Notes under the pieces: generated by a model
Databases searched by the model: none
The model's input: only the letters and a program-made list of their open reading frames with translations
Told to the model about the DNA's origin: nothing
From: Molossus alvarezi
Lineage: Eukaryota; Chordata; Mammalia; Chiroptera; Molossidae
Assembly (NCBI GenBank): GCA_037176705.1
Contig: CM073908.1
Coordinates: 128,391,430 to 128,455,429, forward strand
DNA length: 64,000 bases
Direction of reading: 5' to 3'
Program-made: the position numbers and the translations under genes
In this document: one piece after another, positions 21,640 to 33,825 of the stretch
Layout of the letters: the number at the start of each line of letters is the position of its first letter
How positions within the stretch are numbered: the first letter of the stretch is position 1

Positions 21640-22528
21640 TTCATTCATTCGATTTATAAACAGCAATTAATATTTACTATATACCTGGCACCAAGGGGAC
21701 AAAAACCAAATAATTGAAAAATGTTTATTAAAAGAACAATATCACCAGTAGACGTCCAGCCTGATGCTGTATATAGCAATGTGTATTCTATATGGAATAT
21801 AGGCTGAATAAGTCACCTGTGGTCAGGCAGTACTTTATGTTGATATGACAACCAGGAACATGATAAAAGGATCCATATGAATGTATCACAGTATGCTATC
21901 ACCATAAATATCATCTTCTTGCAGCAATGACTAAGATAGTTGTCAAATAGCATTTCAATTTTTTAAACCCACAAATTTTCACTGAGCAAACACTGTGTGT
22001 CAAACCCTTGATAAGGGTAAAAGGAAAGAGCTTTGTACTTTTGAGGAAACCTCAAAGGATTGCACTTGTAGATTAGGACAGCCTTATAAACGATTTGATA
22101 AAAATCACAAGGCCAATAAAATGTTCATTTTCACAAAAAGCCTAAGTGATCCACAGTGGCCACTCTTCTCCATCTTTCTAAGAGAAGATCTTGCCATCCC
22201 TTCCACTCGTTCTTTATGTCATTAAGTAAACACAACACCCCCCCAAAAAAAGAATATTCTAAAGTCACACATTGCCGTGGGCTTATTATAGTAGCTTTTA
22301 AGAACACTTAAATTTTTCTTGATTTGTAATAGAATTGGCAATGATTGTGCTGAACAACTTCTCTGAAATGGTTAGTAAAATCAGAAAGGGAAATAAGTAA
22401 TTTAATTCTTAAACCAACGGACACTGTCATAAAAAACAAGGAAGCATATGTTTTACCTTCATAAGCTTTACAGTGTTTTCCTGTTGTCATAAAGAATATG
22501 CTAGTACCCTCATTGTAGGCAAACCATT
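21640..22528. other. Unassigned sequence
   Basis: No gene. The open frame 21995-22225 has no recognised domain. 'cactgagcaaacactgtgtg' near 21979 is a possible MIR/L2 trace. Confidence 0.4.
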
Positions 22529-22778
22529 AATAATTAGAAGATTAAATTTTTCTATTGAATTTAGAGAGAGAGGATGGAGAGGAAGAGAGAGAGATGGAAA
22601 CATTGATGAGAGAGAACACAGATTAGCCACCTCCTACATGCCCACCACTGAGAATCTGGCCCACAACCTGGGCATACATCCTGACTATGCCCATGTCATC
22701 AAACTGGTGACCTCTTGGTGCATGGGTTGATGCTCAACCACTGAGCCACACAAGCCAGGCAATAAGCAGGAGATTAAA
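22529..22778 (-). mobile_element. Ves SINE (type A), inverted
   Basis: It has a reversed tail near 22547, a GA-rich block, 'gccacctcctacatgcccac' and head 'gagccacacaagccaggc'. The flanks aataattagaagattaaa (22529-22546) and aataagcaggagattaaa (22761-22778) match at 15 of 18 positions, a decayed TSD indicating an older copy. Confidence 0.94.
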
Positions 22779-22779
22779 A

Positions 22780-23264
22780 AGTACATGTTAATATTCTATG
22801 AGCTAAAAGAATAGTATCAGGAAGTATTATTCATACAAAACCAAAATAAAATAATTATCAGCTTTAAATTTGAAAAGCTAGTATTTACCAAAAAAGTTAT
22901 ACAAGATGATAAAAAGAGAAAAAATATGATGGTGCAATAAAGAAAGAATTTAAGACACTGTCAACCAGAAACACTAGAGTCTCAGTTTCCACCTCATCAA
23001 TACTTTGATATATCATTCAACTTGTCTTTGTTCTCACAAATTTTGATTTTCTTCTTACCACTTGGGAAGCACATTTTTGGTCTTTAAATAGGAGTATTTC
23101 ACGTCTTAATGAAATTATTATTGCATTCAATTGGGTCCCTTTTTCAAAGGTGTTTATCGCCAAACCACCACAAGTGACATTTTTATTCAACCCACCTAGT
23201 AGGAGTCTTGAAATTGAAAATCAGAATATCAGTGTTCTATATTTCAAAGGCAACAATACAAAAT
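22780..23264. other. Unassigned sequence
   Basis: Nothing recognisable. Confidence 0.4.
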
Positions 23265-23500
23265 GTTTCAATACTTTATTATGGAAAAAGTCAGACATAC
23301 AAAAATAGGGAAAGAAATAAAATAAATGCCCATGTACCTATTACACAGCTATAAAAATAATATATAGACAATCTTGTTTCCCCTCTATTCCCATTCACCT
23401 ACCCCCATATTATTTTTATACAAATTCCTATACACATCTTTCATCCATAAACCATTTCTGTTTATATTTCCAAAAACTAAGGGGATCATTTTTAAACATT
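23265..23500. mobile_element. Possible ancient LINE 3' UTR fragment
   Basis: 'agtcagacatacaaaaatag', 'atgcccatgtacctattaca' and 'cccccatattatttttat' recall a common old mammalian LINE UTR sequence (catgtacccatcaccca...). The assignment is by memory of word order only. Confidence 0.35.
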
Positions 23501-23831
23501 ACCATTATATCACTTACAAAAAAGTCTTGAATATAATGATATATCCATATATGATCAAAGTACTCTGAAAAAATACAACATATTTGATTAAATGTATAAC
23601 CTGTAATAATTATACTTATATGAATAAAATTATAATTTTGTATAAGCTTTGAAAAACAAGTCTTGCTAGAGATTAATGGCTTTTAGAATTTGATACAGAA
23701 AAAAAATTTAGCATGTCTTCTAATAATCAAAGATTTCAGCAGTCAAACTATCATTTATTCAATATATTTAATTTAAAATTAAAGTACTATAGCTATTAAT
23801 AACATTAGATCCTTGGGCTTTAGTAATTTAT

Positions 23832-23915
23832 TATTTTTTATTTCAGATGTCCATCCTTTTTCCCCCTCGACACCTCCTCCCTGACCCCCCCCCCATGTTC
23901 ACCATTCTTTGGCAG
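23832..23915 (-). mobile_element. Very short L1 3' end, inverted
   Basis: 'tttcagatgtccatccttt', 'ccccctcgacacctcctccc' and a C run (23886-23894) match the reversed L1 3' UTR as at 20.3 and 28.8 kb. It stops abruptly after 'catgttcacc'. Confidence 0.75.
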
Positions 23916-23919
23916 ACTA

Positions 23920-24890
23920 GAAGAAGAAGCCACACAGAAAAACATGGTCCTAAAGAAGATCCATGAGCTGAAATCTCACATTGGTTTTAAACAAAAGGGT
24001 GAGAGAGGATAAAACATGAATCAAGATCCTACCCCCTGGTATAGCAGGTGTGTATGAGAGAGAAAGAAGTTAGCAGAGAAGAAGAAATTATTTTGATCTG
24101 GAAATAAATATTAAAAACAAATATAATTTCTCTTTTATGTATTCTATCTTACTATAACTGGAGTAAATCCTGTGAATGCAATAATAAACAAAACATCTCA
24201 ATGAACTAAAAAAATATACTGGGGGAAAAAAAAACATTAGCCAAGAAACTAAGGTCCCAATGCAATAACAGAGACTTCTATGTCTTCATTTACTCACTTC
24301 TTACCTTTCCTTCCCTTGGAAAAAGTGAAAATTAAAAGTTAGTTTATAAATTTCCCAGTGATTTTCTAGTAAGTTTGGGCTTAACTTCAATAGACATTTA
24401 TCACCTTTATGAGAGCAAGTGCTATGCTCTGGTTACTTATTGAGTCTCAACATTTCTACATGTAAGATAGATACGAGTAATTTGTTATTTCCCTTTCACA
24501 AGGATTTTGGAAAGTTCACATACAATAATCATCTCTGTAAGGAGATATGCAAACACAGCATGTTACTATTATTCCATGACTTAGGATAACATGTCAACAA
24601 TGTTACTTGGAAAGTGATGTGATTGAGTATCTTTTAATGTTTATCTTTATTCATAGGTGCTATGGTGTCATGAAAACTAGACTAAAGTAGAAGTGTATTT
24701 TTTATTATCAAAGCACCTACAAAATTTCATTTTATTTTAGTGTTGATTTATTCGATTGTGGCCTGATTTCATGGGTGATGCATGGTGGTGCTATTAATTG
24801 TAGAGTATTTTGAATTTGAGTCTCTATTCTTTCAATTAATTCTTCCAGAAATTATTAGCTTCCTGGTCTGGCAACACACATCATAAAGTA
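23920..24890. other. Unassigned sequence
   Basis: About 1 kb with no gene or recognised repeat. Confidence 0.4.
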
Positions 24891-24894
24891 AGTT

Positions 24895-25330
24895 AAGGTT
24901 CTTGCTGTACATGTTTACAGTCTAGTGGCAATGACAAACATCATCTACTATCATGGAATATGTTGTGAGCTACGATGTATGGTTGAAGAACATGTTACGG
25001 GCTGGTTAAGAAGACAAATCTAAATCTGAAGACAATGAGGATTGATGGAAGGGGTCTGTGTCTGAGAAGATTTCTCATAGCAGGTAATACTTCAGTTGAA
25101 TTTTGAAAAACATGGAGGTGCTAGCAAACTGAAGATAGAAAAAAAAAAGGACAAAAGGGGAACTAGAATGGAGATGATGAGGGACAAAATGGTAAAAACA
25201 CTGACCCAAAATGATGATATAACTTAAAGGTCCATCAACTAGAATGTGGCCTACATGAAAGCAGAGATCTTTGTTTTGGTTTGTTGATGTACTCCCAAGA
25301 AAGAGAGAATGAATCCAGGCCAGAATGGTA
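24895..25330 (-). mobile_element. L2-like fragments
   Basis: 'ttacagtctagtggcaatga' and the later 'tacttcagttgaattttgaa' resemble the reversed L2 3' region. A following piece (25225-25330, 'ctagaatgtggcctacatga') looks like an L2 3' end on the plus strand. Both are diverged and the junction is uncertain. Confidence 0.45.
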
Positions 25331-25454
25331 GGGATGGGTAGAGAGTAGAAAGTAGGTACTGATGTTAAGCACATTAAGGAGCTAAATAGAAGATTTACTC
25401 CCATGTATGTTAAGTAATATATGAGCTGGAGAAATTTCTTCTTAAAATGGTAAG

Positions 25455-25700
25455 AGATAGTTGCTGTTAACTAAGCAGTTACTATATTTCAGGCCTTGTT
25501 TCAATTGTTTTACATTTTTTACCACATTTAATATTCACCATAACCCAATATAATTATGCCTATCTTACAGGTTATTAAAATGAGGCATAGAGCAATTAAG
25601 TAATTTTCCTATGGTCACATATCTAGAAAGTATCAGAAACATAATTTGAACCAAGGCAGTCAGTCGGTGTCTACAATCTGTACTATTTATCACTGTGCAA
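25455..25700 (-). mobile_element. MIR SINE, inverted
   Basis: Reversed MIR in consistent order: 'gcagttactatatttcaggc', 'cacatttaatattcacca', 'aggttattaaaatgaggcat', 'gtcacatatctagaaagta' and 'atttgaaccaaggcagtcag'. This is nearly the whole MIR core. Confidence 0.8.
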
Positions 25701-25894
25701 TTCAATCTATCATGTTCTGTATAAAAATACTATCTATCACATCTGTAAAAAATAAATAATAGATTTCAAAAAAGTAGATATCTTATCCCTAATAAAGATG
25801 CTTTAATGCTTAGATGAATACACTTGACATCTTTCAAAGTAAAATCTAAGAAGATTTTCCTTAAGCAGATATTCTGAGAGGGACTGTAACCCTG

Positions 25895-26085
25895 TACAAT
25901 AGCTGAGATTTCTAAGTCAGACACACATGAGTTCAAATCCAAGTTCTATGACTTATTAGCTGTGTGGTCTTGAGAGGGCATTTGATTTATCTGTATAATA
26001 ATATATACCTAATACTGTCTTCAACATGAGATAACATAAAGTATCTAACAGGCAAAAACTCAATAAATAGTGATTTATTACTATT
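25895..26085 (+). mobile_element. MIR SINE
   Basis: Forward MIR: 'gagttcaaatccaagttcta', 'ttagctgtgtggtcttgaga', and an end 'aactcaataaatagtgattta'. It lies about 200 bp from an inverted MIR, so the two form a loose inverted pair. Confidence 0.78.
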
Positions 26086-26089
26086 TGGG

Positions 26090-28660
26090 CAATCAGTTTT
26101 TTATCTCCTGGAATATAACTATTTTCATGGTTAAGCTTCTTATTTGCTAATTATTTCACAGTGACTATCACTCAAATGCTGGATAAACAAGGTGCATTGC
26201 TTGATTTTAACTAAAAACCCTAAAAAGGAGACATCTAATGCTACCAGATTGTGTAGCATAATCTGATGAACAGAAGCACCATTCTATCCAGCTTAAATTT
26301 AAATATTCACCTAATTAATATAGATAAGTCATGGATTCTCCATAGGAGGTTTCAAGACATAAGTGGCAATTTAAGGCAAGTAAAAGATGCTATAAATGCA
26401 ATTCCACTTCACATCTGCGGTAAGTAATGTTGTTCTTTTGCATAACACATCAGTGACAGCATCTAAAATTAAAAGAACTGTTTAAAGGTTCATAAAGAAA
26501 ACCTTTCAAGATCCAATATTTTTATTTGTCAAGAAAAAATAAATTGGATGTTCTGTTATTTCCTATTTGCACATGCATAAAGCAATCACTTTAGAAAATG
26601 AACACTTTGTTAAATTTATAGCTGGTATGTTCTCATTTAGACTGATCTATGCTGGCTCAGCTTAACTACTGCATTGTCAGTACCCGTCTTGCTAAGCACA
26701 CCCAGCAAATTTCACAATGGCCAACATCATAATAATATATTATATATTTTTCTAAACATTACATGTAGCTGCACATTTTATTGAAAGGGAACAACAGGAG
26801 AAAATTAAAAAGGAAGAAAGATGCAATAAAGATGTATTTTCATTAACAGCCAGCACCTGAACATTGACGTGGTTACTTATTTCTTCACTTGCAGATTAAT
26901 GACAGTGTTTACCCCTAGATATCGACAAGGACATAATACATCCTGACAAATGATTTAAAAGACTGCAGTAGAGTTTATTTCTTGGTAGTGTCAACTGCCC
27001 TTCCTTTGGCATGATGTGAAAAGCTTACATCAGCAGTAATTTTTAGTAACACCCTTTTGAGGGGTTCTCTTACAACTTTATAAAACGAGCATGATAAATT
27101 GATTATGCTAACAAGTGTGGGCTGCAGTGAGCGGTTTACTGGAGATTGCATTTGGTTTCTAAATCAGAAGAATGATGACAATGGTATACATTAAAATCAA
27201 TAGTTGTTTAATATTCCTATAAAGCCTAAAGGTTTTGATTGTTAAAGATAATCTAGTCTGTTTTGTAACACTTGTTTAAGTAAGATTTCTGCAGTACATG
27301 ATTGCTCAACAAGGACAAAAGTAATCAAATGAAGTGGAGTTTTGGGTGCTAGGCAAGAAAGAATAATGGTAGCTTTAAGCAGAAGCTGCCACTTAAATAG
27401 GCACTTTTTATTTTTGCTTTTAAATTTCAAAATGGCACTGTGAGTCATTGTAATAACTCAAAATAAGCAATGGTAAATGTTTAATTTCATTGTGGCACAT
27501 TTGCATTTCAAAACTATTTAAGAAATATTTGGAACTAAGAAAAGAGAATTTCAAAAGAATTTTGTCTTGAGTAGCTACAAGGACAAGGCCACATCTCTGT
27601 TGGTAGGAGGTAACATTTCCATCTGGGAAATAGCAGATCTTACATAATTTGGACAACAAAGGTTCATAGATAATATAAATTTTAAATCTAGTATTTCCAA
27701 TATAATAATGTTCAATAATGTTAGTTTTTCTCATCTTCAACAATAAGATGTATCTATTTTTAAAAAGAATTTTTATTCTCTCAATGTTCACTTTTTATTC
27801 TGCTTTTCTATATCCTGATCAATTAAATTCTGTATTTGAAATAAAATTTTTCTGGTGAACATTATGACCTGTGTTGAAACAATATCAAGCAAGAAATCTA
27901 ATCTATCAAATACAGTTTGGGGTGTACATAATTAAACATTTCAGTGGGAATGATAAGTCAAAGTATTCAGACAAAAATAAGAGAGAGTATATAGGGTCTA
28001 AATGGAGGCAAAGGGTGGCTATACATTGCAAAATTGGTGACATAGAGGTGGTGAGAAGTGCCTTGAGTCTAGGGTGGGTGGGCTGAAGAGAGAGAAAAAT
28101 GCAGATGGTAAAGGCTGTATGTAGCTTTGCATACAAAGACTTTGGAAGAAAAGGAGAATGAAGAGAACCATTGAAGAAACTGGTGGAGGTGCCCATAGAA
28201 TGCAGAGAAAGAATCAGTAGATCACACAGCTAAGAAAATCCAAAAAGGAGTCCAAGATGTGAAGAAAGAGGTGATTAACCATCTCTACTTTTGCCTGAAT
28301 TTCAAAGAGAATGAGGGTTTATAAAATGCCACTAGGTGGATAATAAAGAAATCACTATATTTCAAAAGCACAGTTCAGTGAACAGTTGCTAGCAGTTAGG
28401 TGAATACATAGATGGAAAAAAAAAATAGGAGCAACAGTTGTAGACATAATTCTGGGATTCTCCACCTTGGAGGGAAGAAGAGGGAAGTTGGAAACATGAA
28501 AAGTTCAAATAAAACTTGTCGCTGTTGTTGCACAAAACAGAAAGTCAATCCCCTGCTTTTATTTTTTTAAGATTATGTCAATTTAATAAAATGAATTGTA
28601 TAATTTTCCATCATTTTTCTGCATTCCCTAATCATTCTAATTACAGAGTAATTTTTATAC
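26090..28660. other. Largest unassigned block, repeat-poor
   Basis: About 2.6 kb without recognised SINE or LINE. The part at 26850-27240 has balanced composition and several homeodomain- or HNF-like words (attaatgaca, taaattgatt), and could be a conserved noncoding element. No open frame here shows a recognised domain. The minus-strand frame 27420-27791 (123 codons) is rich in Ile, Tyr, Leu and Lys as expected by chance. Confidence 0.35.
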
Positions 28661-28739
28661 TATATTTTTTAAAGTTAGGTCAAATTTGACTATAAAACTA
28701 TCTGGACCTGGAGATTTTTTTAATTTAATTATATTTCAA

Positions 28740-28890
28740 TTTTCATTAATTTAATTTTGTTACAGATGTTTCTCTCCTTTCCCCCCTAGACACCCTCCTC
28801 CCCATACTGGCCCCCCCCAGCATTGTTGTCTATGTCCATTGGTTACGCATACATACATATAAGTTCTTTGATTTATTTCATCCATCCTAC
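28740..28890 (-). mobile_element. L1 3' end, inverted
   Basis: 'ttaattttgttacagatgtt', C-rich 'ccccctagacaccctcctcc', 'cagcattgttgtctatgtcc' and 'cataagttctttgattta'-type words match the reversed L1 3' UTR. It is truncated after about 150 bp. Confidence 0.85.
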
Positions 28891-29384
28891 TCAATCCTCT
28901 GCTTTTAGTCAGAGACAAGGAAGATACCAGGTAAAATGGATTATAAATTTAAAAAATAATAGATAAAAAGGAAGGGTCCAGGGAAGAATCAAAGATGAAA
29001 GTTCGAAGTAGGAAAGTGAAAAGAGCTACCTCTCTATAACAGAAACGCTGATAGAAACATGTGCATAAATAATACATACTGAAATGTTTTAAAATGTAAG
29101 TATGTATAAGTTTTATAACAAATGCATGTGGAACTTTCATTTCTATCATTTAAAGCAGAAATTTGCCAAGAATAACAAATGTAATGAGTAAGACAGCTGC
29201 AGAATTACTAATGGAAATGTCATCAACTTGTGACATGTTTCTTACAGATGTGACACCACTAAAATCCCAGCTTTCAACAGTAAATTCCATCAAAAAATTG
29301 ATATGGGATTTTTAACTCTGACTACAAGTAAAAATAAAATAGGGATGGCATTTTGAAGGAATGACCCCATAACTACTTCTAAAT
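28891..29384. other. Unassigned sequence
   Basis: Nothing recognisable. Confidence 0.4.
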
Positions 29385-29695
29385 TATACAAATAACCATG
29401 ATTTCACTCATATGTAGGATATAAAACTGAAAGCAACAAATGAACAAATAAGACAAACAGAAACTCATAGACACAGATAACAGTACCAGTAGTTGTCAGA
29501 GGGAAGGGGGGATGGAGGGTAATTAAGGGTAAAGGGGGTTAAATATATGTTGATGGAAGATTATTTGACTTTGGGTGGTAAACACACAATGCAATATACA
29601 GATGGTGTATTATAGAATGGTACACTTGAGAGCTATACAATTTTATGAACCAATATGACCCCAATAAATGTAATATAAATAAATAAGAAATAATA
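29385..29695 (+). mobile_element. L1 3' end (older subfamily)
   Basis: 'tttcactcatatgtaggata', 'gaactcatagac'-type words, 'gtcagagggaaggggggatg' and 'ccccaataaatgtaatataa' follow the same UTR as at 2.8-3.2 kb. It is 5'-truncated just before the ORF2 stop. No clear TSD. Confidence 0.87.
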
Positions 29696-29789
29696 TTATC
29701 AGAAACATGTGCACAGATTAATACTGGTTCCATAAGAGCCTTCCTATATTCTGAGTCCCTCTCCTCTAGCATCCACATTTCTTAAGAGA

Positions 29790-30010
29790 ATAGTCCACCC
29801 TCATTGCCTTCCTCCTCTGCACCATTCTATTTCACTAGTCATCCCTGAAATTCAACTTACTAAAGTCACCTAAACCCTCCTAACTGCAAAATCCTATGGA
29901 TACATTTCAAATTTTACCTTACTGAAATTATCTCTTGATTTTGAAATAACTAATTATACTTTTCCTAAAGTCCCTCCACTGGTTTCCTTGAAATCACATT
30001 CATCACTTAT
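29790..30010 (+). mobile_element. L2 LINE fragment (ORF2 region)
   Basis: 'agtccaccctcattgccttc', 'aaagtcacctaaaccctcct' and 'tgcaaaatcctatggataca' follow the order of the L2 reverse transcriptase region as I recall it, in forward orientation. It is probably part of the same L2 as the pieces at 30.5-31.6 kb. Confidence 0.5.
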
Positions 30011-30524
30011 TTATTCATTCACTATATTTATTAATAGTGATTTTAAAACTATGATTTACCAAGAATCTTTCCCACAGTTGTTCTTTATTTGAGCATTTTT
30101 TGTTTTTCTTCCTTCTTTTACCCCTTAAATGTTCTCCTCACTTGACATAAAATTTTATTTGATCACATCTAACATCATGGTTTTAGACATCAACAATTTC
30201 CCATGGAGGACATGAAAAGAATGGAGAAGTATTACCTATAGAACATATCAGCATCGCTAGTAGATTTTAATATAAAACTATAATCCTTATAAAACTACAA
30301 TTCTCTATATGGTAGATTCTAATATACCCCACACCTGAAATGAGAGTCACTGGCATGCAAAGAAGAATGTTACTAATGAGATTTTGTTGGACTTCGGGAA
30401 TATGTGGAGGCAGAAAAAATTTGGGGAACCATTGAAATTCTAAAATAGGTGCTACTAAATGTACATCTATTGAGTGCGCCAAACAAGTAGATCTTACACA
30501 GACCTCAAACTCTAAAACTAAAAT
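30011..30524. other. Unassigned sequence between L2 pieces
   Basis: No repeat recognised. It may be diverged L2 or an unrelated insertion. Confidence 0.35.
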
Positions 30525-30691
30525 AAACACCACCCATGCCCAATTTCACCCCTATATCCACCCACAGTGTCTCCTTTTCTAGTGTCTTCCATCATATTAG
30601 TAACACAATCATCTACCTAGTCACCAAAGCAAGAAACTTGGGAGTTTCAGGTATCTCCATCTCCTTCCATTTTTTATTCATCAATAATCCC

Positions 30692-30722
30692 TTTATTGTT
30701 TATTATTATTATTATTATTAAT
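30692..30722. repeat. (TTA)n microsatellite
   Basis: About nine TTA/ATT units precede the L1M fragment and may derive from its A-rich tail. Confidence 0.8.
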
Positions 30723-31030
30723 GAGAGATTTGGGGAGATATAAATCACATACCATAAAATTTACTCTTTTGAAGTTTGCAAGTCACTAGCTTTTTTTGTG
30801 AGTATACTATGAAATTCCAGAACATTTTCGTTAATAAAAAGAAAGAAACTCTGTATCCCCTCTCCCCTTGGCACCTGGCAACCACTAATCTACTTTCTGT
30901 CTCTATGAAATTCGGACAAATATGTGGTCTCTTGTGTCTGACTTTGTCCTGTTTTAACATAATAATTTCTATAATCAAATTCTCATCTCTATCACTGATT
31001 GTCTGGACTGTTGTGATGTCCTAACATATC
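30723..31030 (-). mobile_element. Ancient L1M fragment, inverted, inside an L2
   Basis: 'taccataaaatttactcttt', 'aattccagaacattttcgtt', 'ggcacctggcaaccactaat' and 'ctactttctgtctctatgaa' are, in order, a widely dispersed old L1 UTR/ORF2 sequence in reverse. It sits between two L2 parts that read continuously. Confidence 0.6.
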
Positions 31031-31620
31031 CCTGTATAGCCAGTAGATTTATCTAAAGCATAAATCTGACCAGATCTCTTCCCTGTTTTAAACCTCTAAG
31101 TGGTTAACAATTACCACAGATGAAATCCAAGCTGTTTAACATGCATAAAACTCACTGCATGATTTGGCCCCTGCCTAATGCTCTTGAATCTCTCTTGACA
31201 TCAAATGTTTCATGCTTTAAGCTTTGCCAATACTGAATAACTAAGTTCCCTGCAAGCACAATGTTACTCTTCCCCTCTTTGCCTTTGCTCAATTCCCTTC
31301 ATTTCAGAATGTTCTCACCTGGCCAATGCTTACTTGTCCTTTAAGTCTCAACCTTTGATTACCCAAGAAGCTTTTTCTGATACCCTAAGATCATATGTTC
31401 TTGAATGCTTTCAATATATATTTTAAGATGTATATTAATGCATTTATCATATTATTTTATAGTTATCTGCCTAAATGTCTCTTGCTCTCACAAAACTGTG
31501 AGGTCTTCAGGATGACAAGACCAATATAGTCATCTCTATTTTCACATTCTCTGTAGAATTCTTAGAATATAATAGTCCTCTTAAATGTATTTGAAAGTGT
31601 ATGAATGAATGAGGAGATCA

Positions 31621-33559
31621 ATAAGTCAATATTATAAATCCACTGAGTAGTGGTTAATTGAAAGAACTTAAAATTACTGATCAAACTATAAAAAGATGGT
31701 CTGGTCCATGAAGCAATAAAACAAAAGGCATACATCAGTTGCTGGAGGAAAAGAAATATTTGGAAATCAAAACACAGTGAATTTTATTTAATTACAAAAT
31801 TTCAATGCAAGGGTAGATAATCATGAATTGGAGATTATTAATGGTGAAAATTATACTGAGAATTGAGTCAGATTCAATGATTTCCATGATTATGCACATT
31901 AGGATCCTATTATTTTATTATAAAACAATAAATGATATGTACACATAGACAGATAGTTTTGAATTGAGAAAATAAAATGTAATGACCACCATAGCAAATT
32001 ACTAACTTGAATAATCAACTGGGTCATAATTAGAAGAAGGAGGTCTAACATATTTTTAAAGCATATTAATTATTTTAAAAATAAGCTACATACCTACCAC
32101 CATTGATATGATAGGTATAGATCTTCCAAATAACAAATGCCAGAAAACTGCAACCCCTATATGAATACTATATTTCATCAACCATCCAATACTATTCACA
32201 GTATGTGAATATGTAATGGCAGTCATCCTTAATAAATCCATTGAGATTATCTGTCAAGTTTGGCTTTTTGGATACACTTAGATTGTTTTTTTCCTGCACG
32301 GACTAAAGATTCCTTCACTTCAGCATCCACCATGGCTATGCTGACACTCTAGAAAAATCCTAACAAAGCCTTCAAACCTGGCTTTGTAAACCCCTGTTGC
32401 AATGGAAAATAAAGCAAAGGTATTAAAACCGTAAAAAACCTTGTTGCTATGGAAATGTCTAGTTCCTAAAGGCTCAAAGAAAGAACTCTTTTCTCTGATT
32501 CACCTGGGTCCTGTTTTTGCATTGGTGATGTTTAGATGATTAAAGGTTTTTGAGAGATAAGCATTTGCTATAAGCAGGTAAAGACTCCACATTTCTTTTT
32601 AATTTATAGAAACAGACTGTTGGCAAAAAATCCACATTCAATTAATTCATTGAGGCAATATGCAATATGTGGAACTGATATACCACTCATTCAGAATGCT
32701 CCTTCCATATTTTCTTTCTTAAAATGTCCTAGTGCAACTAAACACATCTTTTTTCATTATTTGATCTGCTTCTAACATATTAACACTGAACCATATCATT
32801 TGGTCAGTTTATACAAAAGAGTCATGCTAATTTGATAATAACTCTCAAAATAAAGGAAAAAAAGTGAAGCACTGATTTACTATCAAATATAATTTATAAT
32901 ACCAATTTAAAAAAAAAATAAAACATAATACTTTTGCTTGTTTCTAATTCACCATTGATTCTTTTCGGAAAAAAACAATACTTTAGGAAATTTATAACTT
33001 TCAAACACCTATTGGAAATAGTACATATATATGTGTATGTGCATATGCATATATGTATTATTCTATTTTTAAATGTTTTTGAATTTTTTTGGTATATCAC
33101 AGTAATTTGTGTAAAAAAATGCCTAAAATAAAAATATATTACAGAGCTCCTATACTGATGCTATGGTAACACACACACTCACACACACAGTTTTTTATGA
33201 ATAATTGATATTTAAAACCCTACATAGCAAATGGTACATTGGCATGCTGAAAGGACCGATAATTTTCGAAACTGTAAATTTTGCTCCTTTTCTACCTATA
33301 AAACTTCTTATATTGCCTAGAAATACAACCTACAATGATATTTACAATGACATATTTATTTTTTAATTATTTTGAATGGTGTGTAAAGGCTGTCCTAGAG
33401 TAACAAATGTTGGTAAATTTAAAAAAGAAATATACCAAATTCATTTATGGTGTTTTTGCCCATGTGATCCCATTGAACTAAAAATATCTACATGTTTTCT
33501 TGAGAGAGGAACTATAATATAATAATGTGTCATATATTAAAATATTCCCTCTACTGTAC
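31621..33559. other. Unassigned sequence
   Basis: About 1.9 kb, AT-rich, no gene. Minor features are a TATA/TGTA run near 33015-33058 and a short CA run (33171-33189). The part near 32250-32560 is less AT-rich and unassigned. Confidence 0.4.
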
Positions 33560-33825
33560 TTCTAACTTTGCAGATACACCCTGTATAAGAGCCAAAACCA
33601 CTAATAGGTCCCCAGGGACTTGCCAGCTCTTCACAAAGGAAATGGGATCTCTCTGCCTCTACATTCCCTATAAGCCTTCTAGTATAGATGTCATCACTTT
33701 ATACTATGTGTGTTTATCTCCCACTTTGTACAGTCAGCTCTGTGAGACCAGAGACTGTACTTTAGGCATTTTGATCTTCCCAGCAGTAGAGCTCAGCTGT
33801 AAATATGTATTGAATTTATAAATGG
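33560..33825 (+). mobile_element. L2 3' end fragment
   Basis: 'gtttatctcccactttgtac', 'cagctctgtgagaccagaga' and 'aaatatgtattgaatttata' follow the L2 3' UTR pattern. Strongly diverged. Confidence 0.5.

Larger units (their letters stand above)
30525..31620 (+). mobile_element. L2 LINE, 3' part, interrupted
   Basis: The left piece (30525-30690) has 'accaaagcaagaaacttggg' (end of L2 ORF2). The right piece (31035-31620) has 'gaccagatctcttccctgtt', 'atgatttggcccctgcctaa', 'cacctggccaatgcttactt' and ends in a 'gtatgaatgaatgagg' L2-type tail. The order and orientation are right for one L2, split at about 30690-31034 by an inverted L1M and a TTA microsatellite. Confidence 0.7.

Noticed and set aside
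27420..27791. 123-codon minus-strand open frame
   Set aside because: Composition (Ile, Leu, Tyr, Lys, Ser) fits chance in AT-rich DNA, with no recognisable domain, no splice context and no supporting neighbour.
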